Source of the DNA: Bradyrhizobium retamae
GTDB taxonomy: Bacteria > Pseudomonadota > Alphaproteobacteria > Rhizobiales > Xanthobacteraceae
Direction: 5' to 3'
DNA: 64,000 bases
Assembly: GCF_001440415.1 (NCBI RefSeq)
Contig: NZ_LLYA01000170.1
Coordinates: 226,772-290,771, forward strand
The notes below the pieces were generated by a model. It had not been told where the DNA came from, ran no database searches, and worked only from the letters and a program-made list of their open reading frames with translations. Made by a program: the position numbers and the translations under genes. This document shows, in pieces, positions 18,059 to 25,208 of this stretch (positions are counted from its first letter, which is position 1; each line of letters opens with the position of its first letter).

Positions 18059-19096
18059 TTAGTAGGTGATTGAAACGTGCGGGACGTCGCCGGACGCAAT
18101 GGCGTCAATGATGCGGTCGACGATGTGCGGAGCGATCATTTCGCAGGTGAGCGCGGCGCGAATTTCGGTGTGAACCTTCGCGCGGCGCCGGACGCTCGCC
18201 GCGCGCTTCTCGGCCGCGGCCTTCTCGGCGGCGAGAATGGCGGCGACGCGGGCGGCTTCCTCTTCCTGCCGGCGGCGCTCGGCCTCGATCGCCGCGGCCT
18301 TCTCCCGCTCGGCCTTCTGGCGTTCCTGCTCGATCGCGCGGGCAACGGCCGCTTCTTGGTCGCGGGCGGCCTGTTCCTGGCGCTGGCGCTCGCGCTCGGC
18401 GGCCTGTGCGGCTTGCTCGGCCTCTCGGGCGGCGCGCTGCTCGGCCTCTTGGCGGGCCTGCTCTGCGGCCGCGGCGAGGCGGTCGGCTTCTTCGCGCTCC
18501 GCCTTCAACCGGCGCAGCTCGGCGAGCTCGGCGGCGTCTGCGTCGCGCTGGATCGTCTCGGCAAGCATTCTTTCAAGCACCGGAACGACGTCGGCGGCGG
18601 CCGCGTCGGCGCGCTCGCGGAATTCCTGCCAGTCGTGATCCGCCAGAACGTCGCGAACGGATTGAATTCTGTTCCCGATTTGCTCGGCGGTCGGCGTTGC
18701 CTCGCAGCGCGCGGCCGTCACGATAAACACAAGCGCCCTTTCAGCACCTTCGACGCGCGCGGCCTCGGCGTCCTCCCATGCGGTAAGCGGGCCGCGAACC
18801 TCTTCCTTGAGGGCGTCCAGGCGGTCGCGGGCAAGCTTGCGGTCGGCGTCGACGGCTCCGGCCTTCTTCTTGATGTCGGCGACCAGCTCTTTGCCCATAT
18901 CGTCAAGGGCGGTTTTCGAGCGCGCGACCTTGTAGGCGAGTGACTTCACTGCGTCGCGGCCTTCCGGGGTCGAAATATCCCGGTCGATCGCTCGAACCTC
19001 GGCCTCAAGCTTGGAAATGATGCCTTCCATCCCGCCGGGCGCGAAAACGGTGGCGGGCGTCAGGGTGGCGACGTCGATTGAAACAAGTGCGTTCAT
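18059..19096 (-). CDS. Long coiled-coil phage protein of the recombination operon
   Basis: The 345-residue protein is dominated from about residue 195 to 300 by an Ala/Glu/Gln/Arg-rich coiled coil (runs such as EQAAQAAERERQRQ). The N-terminus (TPEGRDAVKSLAYKVARSKT, ALKEEVRGPLTAWEDAEAAR) and the C-terminus ending AIASGDVPHVSITY are conserved in phage proteins that accompany ERF or RecT genes. It starts 3 bp after the ERF stop and is probably structural or accessory to recombination. Biochemical function is unknown. Confidence 0.75.
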   Translation of the reverse strand: MNALVSIDVATLTPATVFAPGGMEGIISKLEAEVRAIDRDISTPEGRDAVKSLAYKVARSKTALDDMGKELVADIKKKAGAVDADRKLARDRLDALKEEVRGPLTAWEDAEAARVEGAERALVFIVTAARCEATPTAEQIGNRIQSVRDVLADHDWQEFRERADAAAADVVPVLERMLAETIQRDADAAELAELRRLKAEREEADRLAAAAEQARQEAEQRAAREAEQAAQAAERERQRQEQAARDQEAAVARAIEQERQKAEREKAAAIEAERRRQEEEAARVAAILAAEKAAAEKRAASVRRRAKVHTEIRAALTCEMIAPHIVDRIIDAIASGDVPHVSITY

Positions 19097-19099
19097 TGC

Positions 19100-19870
19100 T
19101 CAAGCCTTTTTGAAGTTTGCAATTGCATTGACGCAGGCGGCATAGCGGCCGGCGGGAATGCTCTCGATGCGCGGCACCTTCGCCCATTGCAGGAAGGCGG
19201 TAACGGAGGCGCCTTTTTCCTCGAGCGCCTCGCGGATGAAGTCGACCTGTTTCTGAGTGATCGAACCGGGCGGCGGCGTGTAAGTCTCGGGCTCGGCTTC
19301 CTGCTCGCTGCCCCGTCCGTCGTCGTCTTGCGCGGCGGCGAGGCCAAGCGCAGCCTTCAAGGTGTAGCGCTGCAAATAGGTGATGGTGGATCCCACCTGT
19401 TGAATTGCGTTTTTCTTGCCGCTGTCGTCGCGGCCGGCGGTCAAGGTGGTTTCCTCAAAATGCCCGTCGCGGTGCGAAAGGACGCACGTCACCGAAACCG
19501 GGGCATTGAGCGGCGAGGCAACGCGGAAGCGGTAGGACAGTCCGACGTCCGACAAGATCGGGTCGACGGTGCGCGCGATTTCCGCCATGTCCTCATGGCT
19601 GTACTCGGTCCGGTCGCCGCCGCTCTTGTGATCGAAGCCGACGCGGCGGTTTTTCCGGATAACCGGGATCCTGGCCTTTGCATCGGCCATAGCGTTGTCA
19701 AACGCCTTGCGCGCGGCCATGCCTTCCAGCTCTTTGAAGAGCGCGACGGCCTCGCGGTACATTTCGACGTTGCCGCTTTTCAGCGCGTTTTGAACGATGT
19801 CGATGGGCGAGGCGGCGGCAACGGGTCGGTTGCGGCGCGGCTCGGGTGTCATTTCAACGACGGCAGACAT
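19100..19870 (-). CDS. erf: ERF-family single-strand annealing protein
   Basis: The 256-residue protein is related to P22 Erf, which anneals complementary single strands and can circularise phage DNA. Family segments are FKELEGMAARKAFDNAMADAK, IPVIRKNR, YSHEDMAEIARTVDPILSDVG and the beta-strand core LSYRFRV...TVTCVLSHRDGH. The C-terminal third after EQEAEPETYTPP is a variable domain of unknown role. Its start overlaps the preceding stop (TAATG). Confidence 0.92.
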   Translation of the reverse strand: MSAVVEMTPEPRRNRPVAAASPIDIVQNALKSGNVEMYREAVALFKELEGMAARKAFDNAMADAKARIPVIRKNRRVGFDHKSGGDRTEYSHEDMAEIARTVDPILSDVGLSYRFRVASPLNAPVSVTCVLSHRDGHFEETTLTAGRDDSGKKNAIQQVGSTITYLQRYTLKAALGLAAAQDDDGRGSEQEAEPETYTPPPGSITQKQVDFIREALEEKGASVTAFLQWAKVPRIESIPAGRYAACVNAIANFKKA

Positions 19871-20133
19871 TAGGCGGGCTCCTGTTCCTGGCTGGCGTGG
19901 GCGGCGCGGTCGGCCTCAATGGCGAGGTCGATCCGGGAGAGGGTGAGCACGACCAGGCCGCGCGCTTCCGCGAGGATCGCGGTTGAATGCGGGAAAGGCC
20001 GCTCCTTCGGGTAGGCGAGGGCGAACGCTAATCCGTCCGCGTCGTGCGCCAGCCAATCGGCGTACATTTCGACGCGGCGCGCGCGGGCTTCCTGACTCGC
20101 GGCTTCGCGCAATTGCTGATCTACGGCGTTCAT
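19870..20133 (-). CDS. Hypothetical helical phage protein, 87 aa
   Basis: The frame begins MNAVDQQLREAASQEARARR and is Ala/Glu-rich and probably all helical. The start is set by overlap with the upstream stop (ATGA) and the end overlaps the ERF start. It lies in the leftward early operon. No family is recognised. Confidence 0.65.
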   Translation of the reverse strand: MNAVDQQLREAASQEARARRVEMYADWLAHDADGLAFALAYPKERPFPHSTAILAEARGLVVLTLSRIDLAIEADRAAHASQEQEPA

Positions 20134-20435
20134 CGGCGGTTCTTCCTCTTCTTGGTGCGGGGCTGGATCGTCTGCAGTTCGCCGCACAACACCGGGTAAT
20201 CCGGCCCCCAAATGCGAAGTCGCTCCTTGGCGGCGCGCTCGCGGTCGACGTGTTCGATTTGCGCGGTGAGGCCGATCGGGCCAATCTCCCCGGCTTCCCA
20301 CGGTCGAAGCCACGGCATCAGCACCCAATCGAACCGGGCATTTGCGACGGCGGCGCGCGCGGATGGCGGCAAGCGGTCGAAATAGTCCATCGTCCGCCTT
20401 TCGACGGCGCCGCCGGTGACGGAATTCGCGTTCAT
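20130..20435 (-). CDS. Hypothetical phage protein, 101 aa
   Basis: The protein contains MDYFDRLPPSARAAVANARF followed by DWVLMPWL, resembling small phage/rhizobial proteins with a DYFDxLPPxxRxAL opening, and ends in a very basic tail (RTKKRKNRR). It overlaps both neighbours by 4 bp. The start could instead be the internal ATG at MDYF. Function is unknown. Confidence 0.65.
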   Translation of the reverse strand: MNANSVTGGAVERRTMDYFDRLPPSARAAVANARFDWVLMPWLRPWEAGEIGPIGLTAQIEHVDRERAAKERLRIWGPDYPVLCGELQTIQPRTKKRKNRR

Positions 20436-20773
20436 GCGCGCGCGTCCTCGATAACCGCCACCAGGTCGTCAATTGCTTCCTGCTCGGTGCGGCCGAAGCC
20501 TTGCAGCATGTGCCCATTGTCGCTGGGCTCGTCGCTGTCGCGGTGCGCGCTCCAATCGAATTCCGGGGCGGGGCCCGGCACGCGGAAATAGCTCGTCACG
20601 ATCTTGTCGCCGGCGATCTTCTCGGCCTTGGCGTGGTGCAGCCGATCGCAGCCGGCGCCGTCGCAGTCCTCGCAGCGGCCGGCGTCAATCTCAAAATCGG
20701 GATCGTCATGTTGCGGGACGTGACGGAAAAGCCGGCCGTCGATACACCGGACGTTGAAACGAAAATGCTTCAT
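20432..20773 (-). CDS. Hypothetical phage protein, 113 aa
   Basis: The protein begins MKHFRFNVRCIDGRLFRHVP and has a compact cysteine motif CEDCDGAGC, which may bind a metal. The longer open frame upstream of 20773 lacks a ribosome site and runs into the preceding gene. It is packed 5 bp from the first gene of the operon. Function is unknown. Confidence 0.68.
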   Translation of the reverse strand: MKHFRFNVRCIDGRLFRHVPQHDDPDFEIDAGRCEDCDGAGCDRLHHAKAEKIAGDKIVTSYFRVPGPAPEFDWSAHRDSDEPSDNGHMLQGFGRTEQEAIDDLVAVIEDARA

Positions 20774-20778
20774 CGCCT

Positions 20779-21132
20779 TTACTCCGCGGCCTGTGCCATC
20801 GCGCCGGCCACGGCGAGTTCTTCCCAGCGATATTGCAGGGCCTCGGAGACTTCGCCGGCTTTCATCAGTTCGCGAACTGTCTCCGCGCAAAGCTCAGAAG
20901 CTGCGACGGTGGTTTCGGCGAATTCCTTCAACGCGGCTTCGCGCTCGCGCGCCCAACGGGGGACGCCGCGGTAAGCAGCGGCAACCTCCATGCGGGCGTT
21001 ATAGCGGGCGGTCTGTGGCTTGGTGGCGTAGGCGAACCAGGTCCCGGCTTCGTGGTCAGCGCAAGCCTGCTTGGCGCGTTGCTCGCTGAAATCGTCGGGA
21101 GCGTAGTACGGGTTTGCGGCGTAGTAGGACAT
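20779..21132 (-). CDS. Hypothetical phage protein, 117 aa, first gene of leftward operon
   Basis: It begins MSYYAANPYYAPDDFSEQRA and is otherwise helical and Ala/Glu-rich. As the first gene after the leftward promoter and operators at 21162-21212 it should be made early after induction, the position where lambda-like phages keep regulators such as N; no basic RNA-binding motif is seen. Function is unknown. Confidence 0.68.
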   Translation of the reverse strand: MSYYAANPYYAPDDFSEQRAKQACADHEAGTWFAYATKPQTARYNARMEVAAAYRGVPRWAREREAALKEFAETTVAASELCAETVRELMKAGEVSEALQYRWEELAVAGAMAQAAE

Positions 21133-21161
21133 TAGCGGGCTCTCCGTCTTGCGATACGAAG

Positions 21162-21189
21162 AGTGTAGCGATAATCGCTACGTTGTAAA
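21162..21189 (-). promoter_or_regulatory. Predicted leftward early promoter PL
   Basis: On the minus strand, TTTACA (21184-21189) and TACACT (21162-21167) are 16 bp apart and lie upstream of the leftward operon. Operator 21165-21181 fills the spacer and overlaps the -10, so repressor binding would block polymerase. Confidence 0.65.
21165..21181. promoter_or_regulatory. Operator OL1
   Basis: This is a perfect dyad GTAGCG-ATAAT-CGCTAC, the same 6-5-6 pattern as 23613-23629 and 23671-23687. It overlaps the predicted PL. Confidence 0.8.
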
Positions 21190-21195
21190 GAGATC

Positions 21196-21212
21196 GTAGC
21201 GAAAAAAGCTAC
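21196..21212. promoter_or_regulatory. Operator OL2
   Basis: GTAGCG-AAAAA-AGCTAC has one mismatch in the right half-site. It lies 31 bp from OL1 centre to centre (about three helical turns), which suits cooperative binding of repressor dimers. Confidence 0.75.
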
Positions 21213-21232
21213 GAGTATTTTGCGGCCGTGCT

Positions 21233-21268
21233 AAACCCTCCTGTCGGCATGGTGCCGGGGAGGGCTTT
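21233..21268. terminator. Nested hairpin between PL and the DUF5131 gene
   Basis: Outer arms CCCTCC / GGAGGG surround an inner CGGCA / TGCCG hairpin, flanked by AAA and CTTT. It may stop transcription from either side or act as an RNA structure; the T-run is short. Confidence 0.4.
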
Positions 21269-21335
21269 AGAAGGTGGCGGCGGTAACCAAATCTAACCAC
21301 TTTCTTGAGATTCTATGGCTACTTAAGAGGTTGGC

Positions 21336-22088
21336 ATGGCCGAAACATCGATTGAGTGGACCGACGCGACCTGGAACCCTGTGGCCGGATGCACGGTGCT
21401 GACTGCGGGTTGCACCAACTGCTACGCGATGAGAATGGCGGCCAGGCTTGAATCTATGGGTGCGGCAAAATATCGGGGCCTCACTCGAAAGAGCGGAAAG
21501 CGCGCTGTTTGGACAGGCAAAATCCGTCTCGATGAAAAATCGCTCGAGGTACCGAAGTCGTGGTCAAAACCACGCAAGGTCTTTGTGAACTCGATGTCTG
21601 ATCTGTTTCATGAGGGCGTTCCGGTCGAGTTTATCGCGAAGGTTTGGGAGGTGATGAAGAATACGCCGCGCCATACCTATCAGATTCTCACGAAGCGGCC
21701 GGAGCGGATGGCCGATGTCTTATCAGCATCGCCCTTCGATATCTTGCCGAATGTCTGGCTCGGGACCAGTGTGGAGGACGGCCGCGTTTTGGATCGGATC
21801 GATGCACTTCGCCACGTGCCAGCTGCAATCAGGTTTGTTTCACTCGAACCTCTGATTGGATCGGTTGCTGCTGGAGATCTCAACGGCATCCACTGGGCGA
21901 TTGTCGGAGGTGAAAGCGGACCTCGAGCTCGAGAGATGAATCCACTGTGGGTGGACGAGATTGAAGCGATGTGCCGCCGCTACGGTACTGCGTTCTTCTT
22001 CAAGCAGTGGGGTGGAAAGAACAAGAAAGCAACTGGCCGCTTACTTCACGGGCGCACTTTTGACGAGATGCCCGCTTTCAGAATATGA
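21336..22088 (+). CDS. Phage Gp37/Gp68 family (DUF5131) three-Cys-motif protein
   Basis: The 250-residue protein has the family motif NPVAGCTVLTAGCTNCYA with Cys19, Cys26 and Cys29, the three-cysteine cluster that resembles a radical-SAM Fe-S site. Other conserved parts are SMSDLFHEGVP, TYQILTKRPERM, PNVWLGTSVED, FVSLEPLIG and WAIVGGESGPRAREM. Its reaction is not known. It is convergent with tcmP and the 3' ends overlap by 43 bp. TcmP proteins are known as partners of this family, so the two probably act together. SD is GAGGT. Confidence 0.9.
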   Translation: MAETSIEWTDATWNPVAGCTVLTAGCTNCYAMRMAARLESMGAAKYRGLTRKSGKRAVWTGKIRLDEKSLEVPKSWSKPRKVFVNSMSDLFHEGVPVEFIAKVWEVMKNTPRHTYQILTKRPERMADVLSASPFDILPNVWLGTSVEDGRVLDRIDALRHVPAAIRFVSLEPLIGSVAAGDLNGIHWAIVGGESGPRAREMNPLWVDEIEAMCRRYGTAFFFKQWGGKNKKATGRLLHGRTFDEMPAFRI

Positions 22089-22951
22089 CCAGCGATTCGT
22101 TTTGCCAGGCCGATTGCTGCGGGCTTCGGATTTGAGATGGCGAAAAAAAGCGCGAACTGCGGAATCCCACGATCATCATTTAGCCGAAGCGGCGGAAGCA
22201 CCGCTGGGAAGAGGTCGGCCAGTCGATCCGCAAAATAGCGCTCCATATCATCTACCTCTGCGGTGCGGGCTAAGCGCTCATCTACGTCTCCAAACATATC
22301 CGTTCGGCGGCTCATCTGATACCAGTCTTTCTCCCAATCTGGAGTACCGATCATCCTCGTCAGAGCCGCTCTCTTTGAGAAGTCCAGATCCTCAGCGTCG
22401 CGAGTGGCTTGTCGAAAGAGGCCGGACAAAGAAACTAAATACCAAACGTCGATCGCCTGTGTTTCTCGGATAGCTTCTAGCGTTTGCCACTCCACGGTCA
22501 TGCCGTAGGGATCGAGAAACATCACTGCCCTGATTCGTGCCCATGTGTTCTGATTTCGCAGCATCGACAGAATCGCTGTGTTGGCATCGCCAGGTATGAC
22601 CTCAATATTTCGATTGGGATGGCTCGATTTCAGACTGTTCAGCGCAGCGACGTGCTTAGGTCGCTTCTCCATAAATACAAGCCGGTCAAATTTTGGCTCC
22701 ACCTCTATCGCGATTCTTGCCGAGCCGCGCTGCCGTTCAATTCTCGCATCGGCGCCGGGCCCGAACATGTCGGCGGCCTGGCTTGGGATTATAACGGTGC
22801 GTTCGCCCGTACCAGCAAAAGCATCGACGTACCAAAGATGCTCGAATTGGGGGCGCAGAGCAATTGTGAACTGTCGGAGATAGTTACCAACGACCGAAAG
22901 TTTGAGATCGGTTGAGACGCCTCCGAACTCATGGTCGGAAGCGGCTGTCAC
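22046..22951 (-). CDS. tcmP: Three-Cys-motif partner protein TcmP
   Basis: The GTG at 22951 gives 301 residues and the usual N-terminal DHEFGG. It overlaps the cI stop (GTGA), so translation is probably coupled to the repressor. The fold looks like a Rossmann methyltransferase: VDAFAGTGERTVI (glycine-rich loop), FMEKRPKHVAAL, VIPGDAN and MFLDPYGM (motif IV-like). The C-terminus has RLADLFPAVLPP and LFFAISNPKPAAIGLAKRI. The frame is open beyond 22951, but that part shadows cI. The family accompanies DUF5131 genes such as the one converging here. The substrate is unknown. Confidence 0.87.
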   Translation of the reverse strand: MTAASDHEFGGVSTDLKLSVVGNYLRQFTIALRPQFEHLWYVDAFAGTGERTVIIPSQAADMFGPGADARIERQRGSARIAIEVEPKFDRLVFMEKRPKHVAALNSLKSSHPNRNIEVIPGDANTAILSMLRNQNTWARIRAVMFLDPYGMTVEWQTLEAIRETQAIDVWYLVSLSGLFRQATRDAEDLDFSKRAALTRMIGTPDWEKDWYQMSRRTDMFGDVDERLARTAEVDDMERYFADRLADLFPAVLPPLRLNDDRGIPQFALFFAISNPKPAAIGLAKRIAGHILKAGISSKVRP

Positions 22952-23604
22952 AGATCCAATACCGTTCTCTTGACCCGGCCGATCACGTCGAAGGCCCGCT
23001 TTCGGCGGATAAAAATCGGCTTGTGGCTGGGGTTCGTGGAAAAAGGCGCCAGATAAGCCGGATCGCCGTCCTGCCACATCTTGTAAGTCGTTTCGCCGTC
23101 GACCGAGAAAATGTAACAGCGGCCGCTGCGAAGCTCTCGATCAGCTTTGTTGATCAGAAGCGTAGAGCCTGGCGGCGACACCCGGTCCATCGAATCGGCG
23201 TCCTGCTCGACCTTTAGCGCGAACCAGTCGCCCCGGCCGAGGTCGGCGAAGGCCAGTAGCGGTACATCCTCCATGGGGATTTGGGAGGAGGGCGCTTTGA
23301 GCTTGCCGGCCGTCACCGTATCCAAAAGCGGAATTTGAAGCACCTTTGGCATTCGCTCTGCCTGGGGAGTATTCCTCAACGCGGCCGGAGCTGGAAAGCT
23401 CGTGATCTCTTCGATGGCAAAAAGCTCGTCGGCTGACACTTTGCGTTTGCCAAGAACGATCTTGTTCACCTTCGACCTATCGAAGTCGACCCTGAGCCGA
23501 TCCGACAGCCTCCGCGCTAGGTCGGATTGCGACATGCCGGCGTGCGACATCGCTTCCTCAACCCATTGAGCAATCGCGGGCTTTTTCAGTTTCGCTACAG
23601 CCAT
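22948..23604 (-). CDS. CI-type repressor with LexA-like self-cleaving domain
   Basis: The 218-residue protein has an HTH (residues about 12-60, MSQSDLARRLSDRL and VNKIVLGKRKVSADEL) and an S24 peptidase domain. Ser138 (DADSMD) and Lys175 (TTYKMW) form the catalytic dyad, and Ala99-Gly100 (VTAGKL) is the probable cleavage site, so SOS/RecA-driven induction is expected. It should bind the GTAGCG-N5-CGCTAC operators. It is divergent from the Cro-like gene and coupled to tcmP. Its -10 TACAAT lies only 5 bp before the ATG, so the mRNA may be leaderless. Confidence 0.93.
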   Translation of the reverse strand: MAVAKLKKPAIAQWVEEAMSHAGMSQSDLARRLSDRLRVDFDRSKVNKIVLGKRKVSADELFAIEEITSFPAPAALRNTPQAERMPKVLQIPLLDTVTAGKLKAPSSQIPMEDVPLLAFADLGRGDWFALKVEQDADSMDRVSPPGSTLLINKADRELRSGRCYIFSVDGETTYKMWQDGDPAYLAPFSTNPSHKPIFIRRKRAFDVIGRVKRTVLDL

Positions 23605-23615
23605 ATCTCATTGTA
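23605..23615 (-). promoter_or_regulatory. Predicted repressor promoter -10 (PRM-like)
   Basis: On the minus strand TACAAT (23610-23615) is followed by GAGAT and the cI ATG. The -35 is poor (around AGACGC), as expected for an activated maintenance promoter. The TACAAT is formed by the end of operator 23613-23629. Confidence 0.55.
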
Positions 23616-23629
23616 GCGGAACCCGCTAC
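23613..23629. promoter_or_regulatory. Operator OR3-like, next to cI
   Basis: This is a perfect dyad GTAGCG-GAACC-CGCTAC that overlaps the predicted -10 of cI; binding here should repress cI transcription. Confidence 0.8.
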
Positions 23630-23638
23630 GTCGCGTCT

Positions 23639-23655
23639 GTGACGATAATCGCTAC
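23639..23655. promoter_or_regulatory. Operator OR2-like, middle site
   Basis: GTGACG-ATAAT-CGCTAC has a perfect right half and two mismatches in the left. It is midway between the two flanking perfect sites (26 bp and 32 bp centre to centre). Confidence 0.65.
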
Positions 23656-23661
23656 ATGCTC

Positions 23662-23690
23662 TTGCATTGCGTAGCGATTAACGCTACAAT
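23662..23690 (+). promoter_or_regulatory. Predicted rightward early promoter PR
   Basis: TTGCAT (23662-23667) and TACAAT (23685-23690) are exactly 17 bp apart. Transcription would begin near 23697-23698, at the Cro-like ATG itself. Operator 23671-23687 occupies the spacer. Confidence 0.72.
23671..23687. promoter_or_regulatory. Operator OR1-like, in PR
   Basis: This is a perfect dyad GTAGCG-ATTAA-CGCTAC lying between the -35 and -10 of the predicted PR. Confidence 0.8.
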
Positions 23691-23697
23691 AGCAAGC

Positions 23698-23943
23698 ATG
23701 AGCAAATTAGAGCCTGCTGAAACAATTATCTCAAGACTTGGTGGACCTGCAGTCGTCGCCAGCCTCGTAGCTGTGCATCGCACGCGCGTTTCGAATTGGA
23801 AAAGACCGAAGCAAAAGGGCGGCACAGGTGGGTTGATACCGCAACAGTACCATCGTCGCCTGTTGGATCATGCCGCCCAAAATTCCATTGAACTTTCGGC
23901 GGAAGATTTCTTGCCGGCGCGGCAAGCCGAGCGGGCAGCATGA
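23698..23943 (+). CDS. Cro-like HTH regulator
   Basis: The 81-residue protein has a short HTH of Cro/YdaS type (AETIISRLGGPAVVASLVAV, then HRTRVSNWKRP) and is divergent from cI. The ATG at 23698 is preferred over an in-frame upstream ATG at 23656 because the PR -10 lies between them. There is no Shine-Dalgarno and the predicted transcript starts at or one base before the ATG. Confidence 0.82.
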   Translation: MSKLEPAETIISRLGGPAVVASLVAVHRTRVSNWKRPKQKGGTGGLIPQQYHRRLLDHAAQNSIELSAEDFLPARQAERAA

Positions 23944-24146
23944 TCCGTATGTCTGATTTTTCGCCGACGTTCGGAAACGTTTCATTGCCGTTTCCATGCG
24001 CCGCGCGCTCGCGCTTCGAACGCGGCAAGGTCGCGCAAACGCTGCTCGACATAGTGACGCTGCTGTTCCTCGCGCTGCTCGTCGTTGCGCTCGCTGGCTC
24101 TGTCGGCTGGTCGTTCTTCATTCTTGGTTTTCTCGCCTTGCAATAG
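23940..24146 (+). CDS. Small membrane protein, 68 aa (strand uncertain)
   Basis: The frame overlaps the Cro-like stop (ATGA) and contains a strong hydrophobic segment (TLLDIVTLLFLALLVVALAG) followed by a second one ending FFILGFLALQ. The opposite strand has an equally open frame (23982-24212) coding a charged helical protein, so codon-level evidence is needed. The ATGA coupling favours this strand. Confidence 0.45.
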   Translation: MIRMSDFSPTFGNVSLPFPCAARSRFERGKVAQTLLDIVTLLFLALLVVALAGSVGWSFFILGFLALQ

Positions 24147-24212
24147 GCGCGCGGTGATCTGCGCGAGTGACTGAAAAGGAAAGGGTTCGTTCTCGTTTTC
24201 TGCGTCCTTCAT

Positions 24213-24251
24213 GCGCTCAGTTGAGCGCGTGAGGTTTCCAAGAATTGGAAA
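24213..24251. promoter_or_regulatory. Two adjacent perfect palindromes before the 119-aa gene
   Basis: GCGCTCA-GT-TGAGCGC (24213-24228) and TTTCCAA-GAA-TTGGAAA (24235-24251) lie in the only sizeable gap of the early rightward operon. They could be protein-binding dyads or RNA hairpins in an antitermination site. Confidence 0.5.
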
Positions 24252-24272
24252 AAGTTTTCCGGAGTAACCGTC

Positions 24273-24632
24273 ATGCGTAACGAAATTGCAGTTGTGGCCG
24301 GCCCGAAAGAGTGGGGCGACACAAGAGGGAGTTGGTTGGCGCGTGTGCCGGGTGCGGTCCGGCGTGCGCTCGGCACGAAGAGGGAAACGGTCTCACACCG
24401 CGCGGTGCGTGGCCTCTGGTACGGCGAAATAACTGATCTGGATCATCACGCTGCGCGCGATGTCCGGAGGGCGGCGGAAATCATCAAGGCCCGGAAAGAG
24501 GCCGCGAAGCTGGCGACAACTTTTCAAACTGTAGCGGAGAAAATGCGTGCGGCGCATCACACGGACTTTAGCTCGGATATTGCTCGGCTTGAGCGCGTTG
24601 CTCGCCTCCTGGGCGGTGGCGATAGAGCCTGA
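24273..24632 (+). CDS. Hypothetical phage protein, 119 aa
   Basis: The protein begins MRNEIAVVAGPKEWGDTRGS and has a basic helical middle (RDVRRAAEIIKARKEAAKLA) suited to nucleic acid binding. The ATG follows CCGGAG at good distance. It is the first gene after the palindromic leader. No family is recognised. Confidence 0.65.
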   Translation: MRNEIAVVAGPKEWGDTRGSWLARVPGAVRRALGTKRETVSHRAVRGLWYGEITDLDHHAARDVRRAAEIIKARKEAAKLATTFQTVAEKMRAAHHTDFSSDIARLERVARLLGGGDRA

Positions 24633-24653
24633 ATTCATTGCGGCGGAGGCACC

Positions 24654-25208
24654 ATGAACGCAGCCGCCGCAAGACAGCCAACCGAAACAGAATTGAAGGC
24701 GCATCGGCGCCGCGCGGCCTTCCGGCAGTCGATCGCCGAAAAGGCCGCAGCTCTCAACGAGAAAATGGAAGCGGCGCCGAAGGCCGTTGCCGCGCAAGTC
24801 GACCCACCGGTGGCGGAAGTGTTGTCGCCGGATTTCCCGCCGCTACAGCTCTCGCCGATGAAAAAGCCCTGGTTCAAGATCGAGGGCGTTACGGCGCCGG
24901 CGCCGCTGCGCGTGTCCCAAATTCAGGAAGTTGTTTGCGCGGCCTACGGCGTCAACATGAACGACATGACGTCCGCGCGCCGGACGGCAAAGCTGGTCCT
25001 ACCGCGACAAGTGGCCATGTATCTCGCCAAGGTGATGACAGGCCGCAGTCTGCCGGAAATCGGCCGGCGCTTCGGTGGCCGCGATCACACCACGGTGCTG
25101 CATGCGGTCCGCAAGATTGAGGCGATAGTAGACTTCAACGCGGACCCGGAGCTGTGCGAGCTCCTCAACGCTTTGCGAGCGGATATCGAGGCTCGCCGCG
25201 GTGAGTAA
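24654..25208 (+). CDS. Phage protein with DnaA C-terminal DNA-binding domain
   Basis: The 184-residue protein consists of a variable N-terminal half and a C-terminal DnaA domain IV: VSQIQEVVCAAYGVNMNDM, RRTAKLVLPRQVAMYLAKVM, then the DnaA signature GRDHTTVLHAVRKIE. There is no AAA+ ATPase, so it cannot be a complete DnaA; it probably binds DnaA-box-like sites and may help phage replication or control host initiation. The SD is GGAGG. It overlaps the HNH gene by 8 bp. Confidence 0.85.
   Translation: MNAAAARQPTETELKAHRRRAAFRQSIAEKAAALNEKMEAAPKAVAAQVDPPVAEVLSPDFPPLQLSPMKKPWFKIEGVTAPAPLRVSQIQEVVCAAYGVNMNDMTSARRTAKLVLPRQVAMYLAKVMTGRSLPEIGRRFGGRDHTTVLHAVRKIEAIVDFNADPELCELLNALRADIEARRGE

Noticed and set aside
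23982..24212. 76-codon minus-strand frame opposite the small membrane gene
   Set aside because: Not listed as a gene because the plus frame is coupled to cro, but it cannot be excluded; see the finding on this region.
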